From: an uncultured Paracoccaceae bacterium
Lineage (GTDB): Bacteria > Pseudomonadota > Alphaproteobacteria > Rhodobacterales > Rhodobacteraceae
Assembly: GCA_937924905.1 (NCBI GenBank)
Contig: CALDUK010000043.1
Span: 1-64,000 of the forward strand
Direction: 5' to 3'
Length of the DNA stretch: 64,000 nt
Of this stretch, positions 1 to 8,035 are shown piece after piece. The notes beneath the pieces are model-generated. The model searched no databases. It saw only the letters and a list, made by a program, of their open reading frames with translations, and was not told the origin of the DNA. The position numbers and the translations under genes are program-made. The first letter of the stretch is position 1. Each line of letters opens with the position of its first letter.

Positions 1-789
1 TGAAGTGGCGCCATAGCCGGTCACCTCGGCATAGATTTTGGCGCCGCGCGCTTTGGCGTGTTCCAGTTCTTCCAGCACGACCATGCCGCCGCCGCCGCCG
101 ATGACGAACCCGTCGCGGGTTTCGTCAAATGCACGCGCCGCTGTGGTGGGGGCGTCGTTGTACTTGGAGCTCATCGCACCCATCGCGTCGAACAGGCAGG
201 ACAGGGTCCAGTCCACCTCTTCGCCGCCACCGGCAAAGACGATGTCCTGTTTGCCCATCTGGATTTGTTCTGTGCCATTGCCCATGCAATGCAGCGTGGT
301 CGAGCAAGCGCTGGTGATCGAGTAGTTGATGCCTTTGATCTTGAAAGGTGTCGCAAGGCAGGCGCTGACGGTAGAGGACATGCAGCGTGTGACCATGAAA
401 GGCCCCATGCGTTTGGGCGCGCCTTTTTCGATCACGGTGTTATGCGCGGTGAAGAAATTCGAGGTCGAAGGTCCGCCCGACCCGGCCACCAGGCCGGTGC
501 GTTCATTCGAGACGTCGCTTTCGTCAAGCCCCGCATCGGCGATGGCCTGTTGCATCGCCAGAAAGGCATAGGCGGCGGTCGGCCCCATGAACCGCAGCTG
601 GCGTTTGTCGATATGATCCTCCAGCTTGATGTCCGGGATGCCCGCGATCTGACTGCGAAACCCGTGGTCGGCATAGTCCTGCTGGAAGGTAATACCCGAC
701 TTTCCGGCGCGCAGGCTTGCTTCTACCTGAGCAACAGAATTTCCAATCGGACAGACAATACCCATCCCGGTGATGACGACGCGACGCAT
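1..789 (-). CDS. fabB: 3-oxoacyl-ACP synthase I (partial, C-terminus beyond window)
   Basis: This condensing enzyme extends acyl-ACP with malonyl-ACP and, with FabA, allows unsaturated fatty acid synthesis in the cytoplasm. The visible 263 residues begin [17 protein letters not shown], a typical KAS start. The catalytic cysteine is Cys162 in [15 protein letters not shown], matching Cys163 of E. coli FabB. The glycine-rich segment [14 protein letters not shown] lies near the window edge. The His-His part of the catalytic triad should lie beyond base 1, so completeness cannot be judged. A GGAG-type ribosome site sits just upstream of the ATG. fabA is about 2.6 kb away on the same strand, so the usual fabA-fabB operon is interrupted here. 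FabF is an alternative, but the Cys environment and the nearby fabA favour FabB. Confidence 0.93.
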   Translation of the reverse strand, partial: MRRVVITGMGIVCPIGNSVAQVEASLRAGKSGITFQQDYADHGFRSQIAGIPDIKLEDHIDKRQLRFMGPTAAYAFLAMQQAIADAGLDESDVSNERTGLVAGSGGPSTSNFFTAHNTVIEKGAPKRMGPFMVTRCMSSTVSACLATPFKIKGINYSITSACSTTLHCMGNGTEQIQMGKQDIVFAGGGEEVDWTLSCLFDAMGAMSSKYNDAPTTAARAFDETRDGFVIGGGGGMVVLEELEHAKARGAKIYAEVTGYGATS

Positions 790-1141
790 GGCGGCTCCCT
801 GTAATCTGGTCGCGCCTATGTAGGCCAGCCCCATAGAGAGGAGCAAGCAGGAAGAGGCAACAAGCGACACGTGGGCCACCTGCCGCATGGTGCTGCGTCT
901 TTGGCTGCAATCGCCCGTGCCGTTGATTGGTTTTGGTGAAATCGGCGATTTTTGTTGGACAGTGCCGCTTGTCCGGTTAAGTTGACGGTTAGGGAACCAG
1001 CTTTGGCGCTTTGTATTTGCGCCGGATTACGGGGCGTTTGACCCCATCACATACTGCTGGCCCTGCCACCAGCCGAGTTTTAGTGTCGCCGGTTCCGTCT
1101 TCGTGCACGGGGTCTGGAAGCGGTGACGAAGAGGAGAGGTT
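790..1141. other. Intergenic region between divergent fabB and repeat-protein gene
   Basis: About 350 bases with no convincing gene. It must hold the fabB promoter on the minus strand and the promoter of the repeat-protein gene on the plus strand. A TTGACG near 980 could be a -35 element but has no good -10 partner. A strong ribosome site, GAGGAGAGG, lies just before the ATG at 1142. No riboswitch or long hairpin was recognised. Confidence 0.5.
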
Positions 1142-2179
1142 ATGACAAAGATCATCACTCGGTACTTCGAAAGCGCCGAAACAGCCCATGCGGTCCGTCG
1201 GGATCTGGTGTTTGTAAAGCGGCTTTCGCAGCAGATCGTTCATGTCTTTGAGCAGACCGACGGGTTGGAAGAGGCGGGTGTTCTTCGGTCGACCATCGAC
1301 GCCTATCGGTCGCGTCTGGCGCAAGGTGGGGCGGTTTTGCTGGTGCAGGCCGGGTTCCGCCCTCTGGGTGTCGCACAAACAACCCGCGATATGGCCGCCA
1401 TGTCAGGTGCCGTCGATATGGGCGGTGTTGTCGAAGAGGTGACCGTCACGGAAGACGCGTCACATGCGCCCAGCATTCGCACCGATCACCCTTTGATGAT
1501 GTCGTCTTTCCGCGAGCCGGGGACAACAACGTACCATATGGCCAACTGGCCCATTCCGTTGATCAGCCGTCGTACGCCGATGAAGGCGTCCCTGATCGAG
1601 CCGCATGCGCGGATGGCGGATGTGTTCTGGCCGCTGACAGTAGATGGCAAACCGTTTACGTTTTCATTGTTTGATGACCATCAGCGGATGGCAAATTGGC
1701 CCATTCCGTTGATCAGCCGCCGCAAGCCGGGCGATCGGTTCGCATTCTCGCGTCATGCGCGGATGGCGAATTTTCCCATCCCCTTGATCAGTCGGCGCAA
1801 ACCGCGCGACCGTTTTGCATTCCCGCGTCACCAGCGGATGGCAAACTGGCCGTTCCCGCTTTTGATCAATGGCAAGACCGGGACCAATGCGTTGATGCCT
1901 GGTGCGCCGCGGATGGCAAATTTCCCTATTCCACTGCTGAGCGACCGCAAGCCCAAGGACAATTTCGCATTCCAGCGTCATGCGCGGATGGCGAATTTTC
2001 CCATCGGTTTGATCAGCCGCCGCAAGCCTATGACCGCGTCGATCTTTTCGCGTCACGCGCGGATGGCGAACTTTCCGTTGCCTTTGGTGGTGCGCGGCGC
2101 CGATCGGGTGAAGCGCGGCAAGGTAGGCGGGGCGTTCTTTTCGAACCTGTTCGGATTGCCGATGCTGGCGCGCCGCTGA
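1142..2179 (+). CDS. Unknown protein with eight 25-residue repeats
   Basis: The function is not recognised. Residues 1-105 form an N-terminal domain beginning MTKIITRYFESAETAHAV, reminiscent of YflT-like stress domains (a sequential ferredoxin-like alpha/beta pattern); this resemblance is weak. From residue 133 the protein consists of seven complete 25-residue repeats plus a shortened eighth, each starting with Met-Ala-Asn/Asp. The consensus is MAN-[WF]-PIPLISRRKP followed by xDRFAFxRHAR. The repeats are rich in Arg, Pro and aromatic residues. No signal peptide or clear membrane segment is visible. The tail is AFFSNLFGLPMLARR. The ribosome site GAGGAGAGG supports the ATG. It is the first gene of a three-gene plus-strand block inserted between fabA and fabB. 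Confidence 0.85.
   Translation: MTKIITRYFESAETAHAVRRDLVFVKRLSQQIVHVFEQTDGLEEAGVLRSTIDAYRSRLAQGGAVLLVQAGFRPLGVAQTTRDMAAMSGAVDMGGVVEEVTVTEDASHAPSIRTDHPLMMSSFREPGTTTYHMANWPIPLISRRTPMKASLIEPHARMADVFWPLTVDGKPFTFSLFDDHQRMANWPIPLISRRKPGDRFAFSRHARMANFPIPLISRRKPRDRFAFPRHQRMANWPFPLLINGKTGTNALMPGAPRMANFPIPLLSDRKPKDNFAFQRHARMANFPIGLISRRKPMTASIFSRHARMANFPLPLVVRGADRVKRGKVGGAFFSNLFGLPMLARR
1538..2100 (+). repeat. 75-bp coding tandem repeat array
   Basis: Seven full units of exactly 75 bases start at 1538, 1613, 1688, 1763, 1838, 1913 and 1988; an eighth, diverged unit starts at 2063. Each encodes 25 residues. Units differ at many synonymous and some non-synonymous positions, so the array is old and selected at protein level rather than a recent slippage product. 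Units 2 and 5 are the most diverged. Confidence 0.9.
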
Positions 2180-2281
2180 TCCGACAAACGTCACGATGAA
2201 GTGAGCGTTTTGCCTGGGATGTTCAGTCTTCGGGCAAAGCGGTGTAATGCTGGCAGTCGGTTATTGAACGGAGGCCATCGC

Positions 2282-2749
2282 ATGAGAAAACCTTGTCTGA
2301 CACGTCGGTCTTTCGTCGTCGCGGGTGCCGCCAGTTTGACTGTGCCCGCGCGCGCAGCGGGTGTTCAGCCGACACCATCCATGCGCGGTGGGGCGAACAA
2401 CTATCGCCCTGACGCGCCGATTGTTGACCGGATCGGTGGCGGTGGATTCTGGATGAGCGGCACAGTCCGGCGGGCCGGCGACGGCGCCCCGTTGTCAGGG
2501 CAACGCATTCAAATCTGGGCACATACAACCGAAGGGCACGAGCGCGACTGGCACAGCCATGGCGCGACGCTGACCGATGCGAAAGGTGAGTTTCGTCTGG
2601 AAATGCCGCAGATCGTCCCGGCCTTTGGGCAGGCTCATGGGCATCTGGCCTATGACAGCAGCGATTTCGAAACCGTCTTTTTGCGGCCCGTCATGGCAAG
2701 TTCGCAGGACACCGCGCTTGAGGCGCATTTCGTGCTGCAACCGGTCTGA
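2282..2749 (+). CDS. Tat-exported intradiol-dioxygenase-like protein
   Basis: A 155-residue protein with a twin-arginine signal (TRRSFVVAGAASLTVPARA, residues 7-25). The mature part resembles the transthyretin-like core of intradiol ring-cleavage dioxygenases: GTVRRAGDGAPLSGQRIQIW followed by TDAKGEFRLEMP. The His-x-His of the iron site appears to remain as His119 and His121 (QAHGHLAY), but the two tyrosine ligands of protocatechuate dioxygenase are not obvious. Catalysis on catechols is therefore doubtful; redox or metal binding is possible. The start at 2282 is preferred because GGAG precedes it and the Tat motif is then N-terminal. The following ferric-reductase-like gene is only 14 bases downstream, suggesting a functional pair. 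Confidence 0.75.
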   Translation: MRKPCLTRRSFVVAGAASLTVPARAAGVQPTPSMRGGANNYRPDAPIVDRIGGGGFWMSGTVRRAGDGAPLSGQRIQIWAHTTEGHERDWHSHGATLTDAKGEFRLEMPQIVPAFGQAHGHLAYDSSDFETVFLRPVMASSQDTALEAHFVLQPV

Positions 2750-2763
2750 GACGGGGTCCGCCT

Positions 2764-3360
2764 ATGCGGTTGGTGCTTTGGCTTTTGATTGTATTGGGGC
2801 TGATTGTGCCCCTGTCCCTGGCCGCAAGTAGCCCGCTTTTGGCGTGGCGCGACCCGGTTTACATCTTGGCTGGTTTCGCGGGCGTTGTCGCATTTGCTTT
2901 GATGTTGGTTCAGCCCATGCTTGCCGCAGGGTTATTGCCGGGGGTGGCGCTGGTTACAGGGTGTCGGATGCACCGCTGGGTCGGCGGTGTGATCATCCTG
3001 GGCGTGTTGATCCATGTGGGCGGGCTTTGGGTCACCAGCCCGCCGGATGTTGTGGATGCATTGCTGTTGGTTTCGCCTGCGCCGTTTTCAAATTGGGGCG
3101 TTCTGGCGTTTGCAGCGCTTGTGGGTGCGGGTGTTTTGGCTGTGTATCGCCGCCGGTTCCGGTTGGCCGTCTGGCGGGTGGGGCACAGCGCGCTTGTCAC
3201 TGTAGCTGTTCTGGGCACTGTTCTGCACGCCTGGAAGGTGGACGGGACGATGGAAATCGTTTCGAAAGCCGGGCTTTGTCTGGCCGTCATTCTGGCCTTG
3301 GGCGTTGCTATGGTGCGGTTGAAAGCCTGGCGCGCGATTTGGCGCCAGAGCTTGGGTTGA
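2764..3360 (+). CDS. Ferric-reductase-like transmembrane protein
   Basis: A 198-residue polytopic membrane protein with about six hydrophobic segments and paired histidines suited to b-type heme binding: GCRMHRWVGG and LGVLIHVGGLW, then VGHSALV and GTVLHAWKV. It matches the ferric-reductase-like transmembrane domain found in MsrQ/YedZ and NADPH-oxidase-type proteins, without FAD or NAD domains. The expected role is passing electrons across the inner membrane to a periplasmic acceptor. The preceding gene encodes a Tat-exported protein, which is the most likely partner. It is not a standard msrPQ pair, because no molybdopterin protein is present. Confidence 0.78.
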   Translation: MRLVLWLLIVLGLIVPLSLAASSPLLAWRDPVYILAGFAGVVAFALMLVQPMLAAGLLPGVALVTGCRMHRWVGGVIILGVLIHVGGLWVTSPPDVVDALLLVSPAPFSNWGVLAFAALVGAGVLAVYRRRFRLAVWRVGHSALVTVAVLGTVLHAWKVDGTMEIVSKAGLCLAVILALGVAMVRLKAWRAIWRQSLG

Positions 3361-3388
3361 ATACGTCAGTGGCCCCACGGGCTGTGCG

Positions 3389-3898
3389 TCAGCTTTCGCT
3401 GAGCGCGACTTTCATATCGGTGACGTTGTAGATGACGTCGCCATCGGCTTCGACCCGGCCATCCGCGACGCCCATGGTCAGGCGACGCGACTGCACGGCC
3501 TTTTTGAAATCGACGTAATAGGTCAGCTTTTTGCGGTCGGGCCGGACCATGCCGGTCAGTTTCACTTCGCCGACGCCAAGCGCATAGCCGCGCCCTTGCC
3601 AGCCGCGCCAGCCAAGGTTGAAGCCCGTCAATTGCCACAGACCATCCAGACCAAGGCAGCCGGGCATAATCGGGTTGCCGGGGAAGTGGCACTCGAAGAA
3701 CCAGAGGTCGGGGGTAATATCAAATTCGGCCACTACATGGCCTTTGCCATGTGCGCCGCCATCGCCGGAGATCGAGGTGATGCGATCCATCATCAGCATT
3801 GGCGGGGCCGGAAGCTGGGCATTGCCGGGGCCAAACAACTCGCCGCGCGCGCAGGCGAGAAGCCCGTCTTTGTCGAATGAGGTGGGGAATTGGCTCAT
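3389..3898 (-). CDS. fabA: 3-hydroxydecanoyl-ACP dehydratase/isomerase
   Basis: FabA dehydrates 3-hydroxydecanoyl-ACP and isomerises trans-2- to cis-3-decenoyl-ACP, the committed step of anaerobic-type unsaturated fatty acid synthesis. The 169-residue length fits the family (171 in E. coli). Active-site His71 lies in [14 protein letters not shown] and Asp85 in [13 protein letters not shown]. The upstream in-frame ATG would add 26 residues; the start at [14 protein letters not shown] matches family length and is preferred. It is divergent from irr with about 170 bases between, an arrangement common in this order. fabB normally follows directly but is displaced here by three plus-strand genes. 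Confidence 0.95.
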   Translation of the reverse strand: MSQFPTSFDKDGLLACARGELFGPGNAQLPAPPMLMMDRITSISGDGGAHGKGHVVAEFDITPDLWFFECHFPGNPIMPGCLGLDGLWQLTGFNLGWRGWQGRGYALGVGEVKLTGMVRPDRKKLTYYVDFKKAVQSRRLTMGVADGRVEADGDVIYNVTDMKVALSES

Positions 3899-4065
3899 GG
3901 CTGTTGCTACGCCTTTGTCGTTTTTTGCGTCGCTGCCCCATAACAGGGGGGTGGATTGTCGCGCAAGGGGAGACAATTTTTAGCATTCCCCAAGGGTTTG
4001 GGGTTAGGCATTGTAGATCCGCAGGAAAACTCCTTATATTCAATAGCAGAGTAAGGGAAACACCG

Positions 4066-4482
4066 ATGTCCGAGAAGCATCACAACAAAGGTTCGGAATG
4101 GCTGGCGGATGCCGGCGTGCGGCCAACGCGCCAACGCGTGGCCTTGGCAACCTTGTTGGTGGGGGACGGGCAGAACCGGCATGTGACTGCGGAAAGCCTG
4201 CATGCGGCCAGTCAGAATGCCGGCGAAGCGGTGTCGCTGGCGACGGTTTACAACACACTTCGCGCGTTTTGTGATGCCGGTCTGATCAAAGAAATTACGG
4301 TCGATGGCTCGAAGAGCTATTTTGACACGCGAACAGACGACCATCCCCATTTCTATTGGGAAGACGAAGCGCGCCTGACCGATGCCCCCGCAGAAGAGCT
4401 GGAAATCCGACGTTTGCCCAAGGCGCCTGCCGGGGCCGAGATTGCCAAGGTGGATGTGGTGATCCGGCTAAGGAAGACTTGA
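4066..4482 (+). CDS. irr: Fur-family iron response regulator Irr
   Basis: Irr is the heme-responsive, Fur-superfamily transcription factor that controls iron and heme genes in alphaproteobacteria. The 138-residue protein has the winged-helix segment GVRPTRQRVALATLL and the recognition-helix region VSLATVYNTLRAF. A His-rich stretch, DDHPHFYWEDE, corresponds to the heme/metal region. The CxxC pairs of classical Fur are absent, as expected for Irr. The ATG at 4066 follows GTAAGGGA and begins MSEKHHNKGSEWLADAGVRP. It is divergent from fabA. Confidence 0.9.
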   Translation: MSEKHHNKGSEWLADAGVRPTRQRVALATLLVGDGQNRHVTAESLHAASQNAGEAVSLATVYNTLRAFCDAGLIKEITVDGSKSYFDTRTDDHPHFYWEDEARLTDAPAEELEIRRLPKAPAGAEIAKVDVVIRLRKT

Positions 4483-4666
4483 CTTAGGCCTGGGTCTGAA
4501 AAGCGGCCTTTGAACGGGTGAAAAACCGGTTTTTTGCTGGTCTGCGGCAGGTTTATCGTTTGATTGCCCTGATTTTTCCGTGACGCCACTTGGGTTTATT
4601 TCCCCCTTAATTCCCCATCCCCGTCGTGTAGGCGTGCGGGCAGAGGAAGAGGAAGGGAGATTTATT

Positions 4667-5374
4667 ATGAAAAAACCACTCGCAGAATTTATTGGTACAT
4701 TCACCTTGGTGCTTTTGGGGTGCGGTTCGGCCGTTATCGCGGGCGCCGACATTGGCCTGGCTGGCATCAGCTTTGCCTTTGGTCTGGCGCTGATGGGCAT
4801 GGCCTATGGTATCGGTCCGGTTTCAGGTTGTCACATCAACCCGGCTGTGTCGCTGGGCATGGTGGCCGCGGGCCGCATGAGTTTTGCCGAGGCCATTCCA
4901 TACATTATCGCGCAGATTGCCGGTGCGGTTGCTGCGGCGTTTATCCTGTTGATGATTGCCAGCGGCAAGGCGGACTATAGCGTTGCGGAAAACGGTCTGG
5001 GCCAAAACGGCTGGGGTGCCGGATATCTGGGTGAATACTCGATGATGTCGGCGTTTATCTTCGAAGTCGTTGCAACGTTCTTGTTCATGGTTGTTATCCT
5101 TGGTTCGACCGGTGCTGGTGCACCTGCCGCTGTGGCAGGCATTGCGATCGGCTTTACCCTGGTGGTGATCCATCTGGTTGGCATCAATGTCACCGGTGTT
5201 TCGGTGAACCCTGCACGTTCGATTGGACCGGCGCTGTTTGCTGGCACGACTGCGATTGCGCAGCTTTGGTTGTTTATCGTCGCGCCAATCATCGGTGCGG
5301 TTGCCGCCGGCGTGCTGTTTGCCAGCGGTTTGCTGGACAGCGATGCGGCAGACGTTGCGGCGTCTGACGTCTAG
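4667..5374 (+). CDS. aqpZ: Aquaporin Z (MIP family channel)
   Basis: A 235-residue inner-membrane channel with six transmembrane helices and two NPA half-helices: Asn58-Pro-Ala (GCHINPAV) and Asn181-Pro-Ala-Arg (SVNPARS). The selectivity-filter residues Phe39, His169 and Arg184 match AqpZ and point to water rather than glycerol. The fourth position, Thr183 in E. coli AqpZ, is Val178 here. The start at 4667 follows AGAGGAAGGGAGA and begins MKKPLAEFIGTF. About 180 bases separate it from irr; they include the self-complementary AAAAACCGGTTTTT at 4521-4534, which may act as the irr terminator. Confidence 0.93.
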   Translation: MKKPLAEFIGTFTLVLLGCGSAVIAGADIGLAGISFAFGLALMGMAYGIGPVSGCHINPAVSLGMVAAGRMSFAEAIPYIIAQIAGAVAAAFILLMIASGKADYSVAENGLGQNGWGAGYLGEYSMMSAFIFEVVATFLFMVVILGSTGAGAPAAVAGIAIGFTLVVIHLVGINVTGVSVNPARSIGPALFAGTTAIAQLWLFIVAPIIGAVAAGVLFASGLLDSDAADVAASDV

Positions 5375-5388
5375 GTTGATGCAACTGG

Positions 5389-5418
5389 AGTGGGGCGACC
5401 CGGCAGAGTAGCCCCACT
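5389..5418. terminator. Hairpin between convergent aqpZ and SRAP genes
   Basis: AGTGGGGC at 5389-5396 pairs perfectly with GCCCCACT at 5411-5418 around a 14-base loop. It sits between the convergent stop codons. There is no T-run, so it would be a weak intrinsic terminator or a Rho-assisted stop. Confidence 0.4.
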
Positions 5419-5430
5419 TGTCCGTCGTCG

Positions 5431-6093
5431 CTAAAGGGGTGAGATCAGATCGGGGCCTTTTGCCCGGTTTGAATTCACCCCCCGATCAACGCGATGGAAC
5501 TCCAGTGCATCGGCAGGGGCCGCACGCATCAGCGTTGCGGCCCCTTTCCCTTTTTCACCAAGCCAAAGCGCCCAGTCATCGGGTGACAGAATTACCGGCA
5601 TACGGTGGTGAATGTTGGACATTTGCTGGTTCGCGGCTGTGGTGACGATGGCGCAGGTTGTGCTGGATTGGTCGTTATGGTCCCAGTGCTGCCAGATGCC
5701 CGCGAAGGTCAGGCATGGGGTGTCGTCCTTGGGATAGATATACCAAGGCAGGCGGGTGTCGTCTTTGTCCTTGGTCCATTCAAAAAACCCTGTCGCCGGG
5801 ATCAGGCAACGGCGTTCGCGGCATGCGGCTTTGAACGCGGGCTTTTCAGCAATGGTTTCGGCGCGCGCATTGATCAAAAGCGGACCATCGGTTTCCGACT
5901 TGTACCAATGGGGCAAAAAACCCCAGCGCATGGGGCGCAGGCGGCGATAACCATCTTCGCTGGTGACTGTGTGGATCAGGTTGGTGGGGCAGATGTTATA
6001 GTTGGGCATGGCCGACAGATCATTCGACGCCGTGGCGTCAAAAAGCGCCGCCATCGCATCGTCCGGCAGGGTGAGGGCAAAGCGACCACACAT
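5431..6093 (-). CDS. SOS response-associated peptidase (SRAP/HMCES-YedK family)
   Basis: SRAP proteins form a covalent thiazolidine crosslink to abasic sites in single-stranded DNA and shield them. The N-terminus MCGRFALT supplies the catalytic Cys2, which must be exposed by removal of Met1. Further family hallmarks are the Asn in YNICPTN, LINARAET with the conserved Asn-Ala-Arg-Ala-Glu, the Glu in TGFFEW, and HHRMPVILSP with the active His. The length of 220 residues is typical. It stands alone, convergent with aqpZ. Confidence 0.93.
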   Translation of the reverse strand: MCGRFALTLPDDAMAALFDATASNDLSAMPNYNICPTNLIHTVTSEDGYRRLRPMRWGFLPHWYKSETDGPLLINARAETIAEKPAFKAACRERRCLIPATGFFEWTKDKDDTRLPWYIYPKDDTPCLTFAGIWQHWDHNDQSSTTCAIVTTAANQQMSNIHHRMPVILSPDDWALWLGEKGKGAATLMRAAPADALEFHRVDRGVNSNRAKGPDLISPL

Positions 6094-6135
6094 GTGTGCA
6101 GTTTAAGCAGCGCCCGCCGCTGAGGCCAGATAGAA

Positions 6136-6165
6136 AAGGCCACCCGGGTTTTGGGTGGCCTTCTT
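6136..6165. terminator. Bidirectional intrinsic terminator downstream of rplI
   Basis: AAGGCCACCC (6136-6145) and GGGTGGCCTT (6153-6162) form a perfect 10-base stem with a 7-base loop. Read from the minus strand it ends the rpsF-rpsR-rplI transcript; A and T runs flank both sides. Confidence 0.8.
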
Positions 6166-6197
6166 TGGGTTTTTGTCGCGAAAACGAAGCGCTTGGC

Positions 6198-6857
6198 TTA
6201 GTTTGTTTCGTCTTCTGCGGTGTCTTCGCCTGCGTCGTCCGTGTCCGAACCGGCTGAATCGTCGTCCGATCCGTCGGGCGAGCGTTCCAGTTCGTCAAGC
6301 TCGGCTGCGCCGATTTCGTCGAACAGTTCCGCGATCTCCAGTTCGGCCTGAGCTTCGTCTTCGGCGGCCTGTTCGGCGATGTTGATGCCACGCGCCTGCA
6401 GTTCGGCTTCTTCTTCCGAGCGGGCAACGTTCAACTGGATTTCCGCGTCAACTTCGGGGTGCAGCGTCACAGAAACGCTGTGCATCCCCAGTTCTTTGAT
6501 CGGCGCCATCAAGGCAACCTGCCGTTTGTCGACCGAGAACCCGGCTTCGGTGGCAGCATCTGCCGCATCGCGCGGTGTGACTGACCCGTAAAGCGAACCT
6601 GCGTCCGAGGCAGAGCGGATGACGATGAACTGCTGACCATTCAGACGTTCTGCCAGACCTTCGGCTTCGGTTTTGGTTTCCAGGTTGCGGGCTTCGAGCT
6701 GTGCCTTTTCGGCGTCGAACGCCTTGAGGTTTGTTTCGGAGGCCCAGAGCGCCTTTTTCTGCGGGAACAGATAGTTGCGTGCGTAGCCGTCCTTAACGGA
6801 GACCACGTCGCCCATCTGGCCCAGCTTTGCGACACGTTCGAGAAGGATAACTTGCAT
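6198..6857 (-). CDS. rplI: 50S ribosomal protein L9 with acidic C-terminal extension
   Basis: L9 binds 23S rRNA at the base of the L1 stalk and helps keep reading frame. The N-domain [20 protein letters not shown] with [14 protein letters not shown] is canonical, followed by the long helix and the C-domain ([17 protein letters not shown]). At 219 residues it is about 70 longer than E. coli L9. The extra tail, from about residue 150, is extremely acidic (for example [20 protein letters not shown]) and probably disordered. It is last in an operon with rpsF and rpsR, 11 bases after rpsR. Confidence 0.95.
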   Translation of the reverse strand: MQVILLERVAKLGQMGDVVSVKDGYARNYLFPQKKALWASETNLKAFDAEKAQLEARNLETKTEAEGLAERLNGQQFIVIRSASDAGSLYGSVTPRDAADAATEAGFSVDKRQVALMAPIKELGMHSVSVTLHPEVDAEIQLNVARSEEEAELQARGINIAEQAAEDEAQAELEIAELFDEIGAAELDELERSPDGSDDDSAGSDTDDAGEDTAEDETN

Positions 6858-6868
6858 GTCAGCTCTCC

Positions 6869-7096
6869 TTATTTCACGGCGTAGGGCAGAAGGGCGAGGA
6901 ACCGGGCGCGTTTTATGGCGCGGGCAAGTTCACGCTGCTTCTTGGCCGATACGGCGGTGATGCGCGAGGGCACGATTTTGCCGCGTTCGCTGATATAGCG
7001 TTGCAGAAGCTTCGTGTCCTTGTAATCAATTTTAGGTGCATTGTCGCCCGAGAAGGGGCAGACCTTGCGGCGGCGGAAAAACGGTTTTGCAGCCAT
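6869..7096 (-). CDS. rpsR: 30S ribosomal protein S18
   Basis: S18 (75 residues) binds 16S rRNA with S6 on the small-subunit platform. The sequence [21 protein letters not shown] and the basic tail [17 protein letters not shown] are characteristic. It lies between rpsF (15 bases upstream) and rplI (11 bases downstream) in the conserved order. Confidence 0.97.
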
Positions 7097-7111
7097 TATG
7101 TGTCCCTTTCT

Positions 7112-7474
7112 CTAGCGGCGATCGTCGCGACCACGGCGACCTTCGCGTTCTTCGGATTTGCGCATCTGAATCGACGGGCCTTCTTCGTGGGCGTCAACCT
7201 TGATGGTCAGAACTCGCATCACATCTTCATGGAGACGCATCAGGCGTTCCATTTCCTGCACAGCCGGTGCGGGGCTGTCGGTTTTCAGATACGCGTAGTG
7301 ACCCTTGCGGTTCTTGTTGATTTTGTAGGCCATCGTTTTGACGCCCCAGTATTCGCTTTCAACGACTTTGCCGCCGTTGTCCGCAAGGACGGTGCCAAAA
7401 TGTTCGACAAGGCCTTCTGCTTGCGTGTTGGACAAGTCCTGACGCGCAATCATCACATGCTCGTAAAGAGGCAT
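7112..7474 (-). CDS. rpsF: 30S ribosomal protein S6
   Basis: S6 (120 residues) pairs with S18 on the 30S platform. The start MPLYEHVMIARQDLSN and the core KTMAYKINKNRKGHYAYL are typical. An in-frame upstream Met would add 21 residues not found in the family; GTGGAGCACTC before the ATG at 7472-7474 supports the shorter start. The C-terminus is a charged tail (REGRRGRDDRR). First gene of the rpsF-rpsR-rplI operon. Confidence 0.97.
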   Translation of the reverse strand: MPLYEHVMIARQDLSNTQAEGLVEHFGTVLADNGGKVVESEYWGVKTMAYKINKNRKGHYAYLKTDSPAPAVQEMERLMRLHEDVMRVLTIKVDAHEEGPSIQMRKSEEREGRRGRDDRR

Positions 7475-7637
7475 GAGTGCTCCACTTCTTTTCGGGCGCA
7501 CTTCATAGGACAGTTTCATATCGCCGCGCCTGTCCACGAGAGGCTGCGCCGGTCAAACGAATTTGCGGCGAACGGGCGGTGTATACAGGGGTTTGGTGGG
7601 GAGGCAAGGGGTAAAGCTGGGTGCACAGAGATGCAAA

Positions 7638-7903
7638 ATGTATATACATATTCGCTCTGTGAGTGAATGTGGTGAGCGGCTGGCCACCCGCGTCGCTGCG
7701 GATGCATTGGATTTGTCCGAAGAATTTTGGGACGACGCCGAGATCAAGACACCGGCGGCCAAACAGGCCGTCAGCTTGCGGGTGGACCCGAAATCCTGGA
7801 ATTTTTTAAAGCCCAGGGCAGCGGGCATTTGACCAAAATGCATGCGGTTTTGCGCAGCTATGTTGATGCGAAGACCGGCAAGGATGGGCCGCGCGAGCGC
7901 TGA
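7638..7903 (+). pseudogene. BrnA-type antitoxin remnant with a frameshift
   Basis: Two overlapping frames encode one BrnA-like antitoxin. The first frame gives MYIHIRSVSECGERLATRVA through AAKQAVSLRVDP. Adding one base near 7790 continues it as EILEFFKAQGSGHLTKMHAV and LRSYVDAKTGKDG, ending at TGA 7901-7903. The segment VSLRVDPEILEFFKAQGSG followed by HAVLRSYV is the ribbon-helix-helix DNA-binding motif of BrnA antitoxins. As written, the frame stops after LKPRAAGI. No BrnT toxin lies beside it. It reads as a decayed orphan antitoxin; a sequencing error is the alternative. Confidence 0.6.
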
Positions 7904-8035
7904 TGCGGCGCTTTTCGTTCCCAAAGCGCAACAAATTCTGTTCATTAACCGTAGCTTAGCGCATTGATGCTTGTCTCATTGTTGCCATTTTCGCCTTGTA
8001 GCTATCAGGCAGGTCACACAAGGACTGAAAGCGCA

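Noticed and set aside
1538-2100. Regular 75-bp repeats resembling a CRISPR or minisatellite array
   Set aside because: The repeats have no spacers, stay in one reading frame and vary mainly in ways that preserve the protein consensus.
7785-7795. Programmed frameshift in the BrnA-like gene
   Set aside because: No slippery heptamer or stimulating structure is evident, and BrnA proteins are not known to use one; a simple deletion explains the data.
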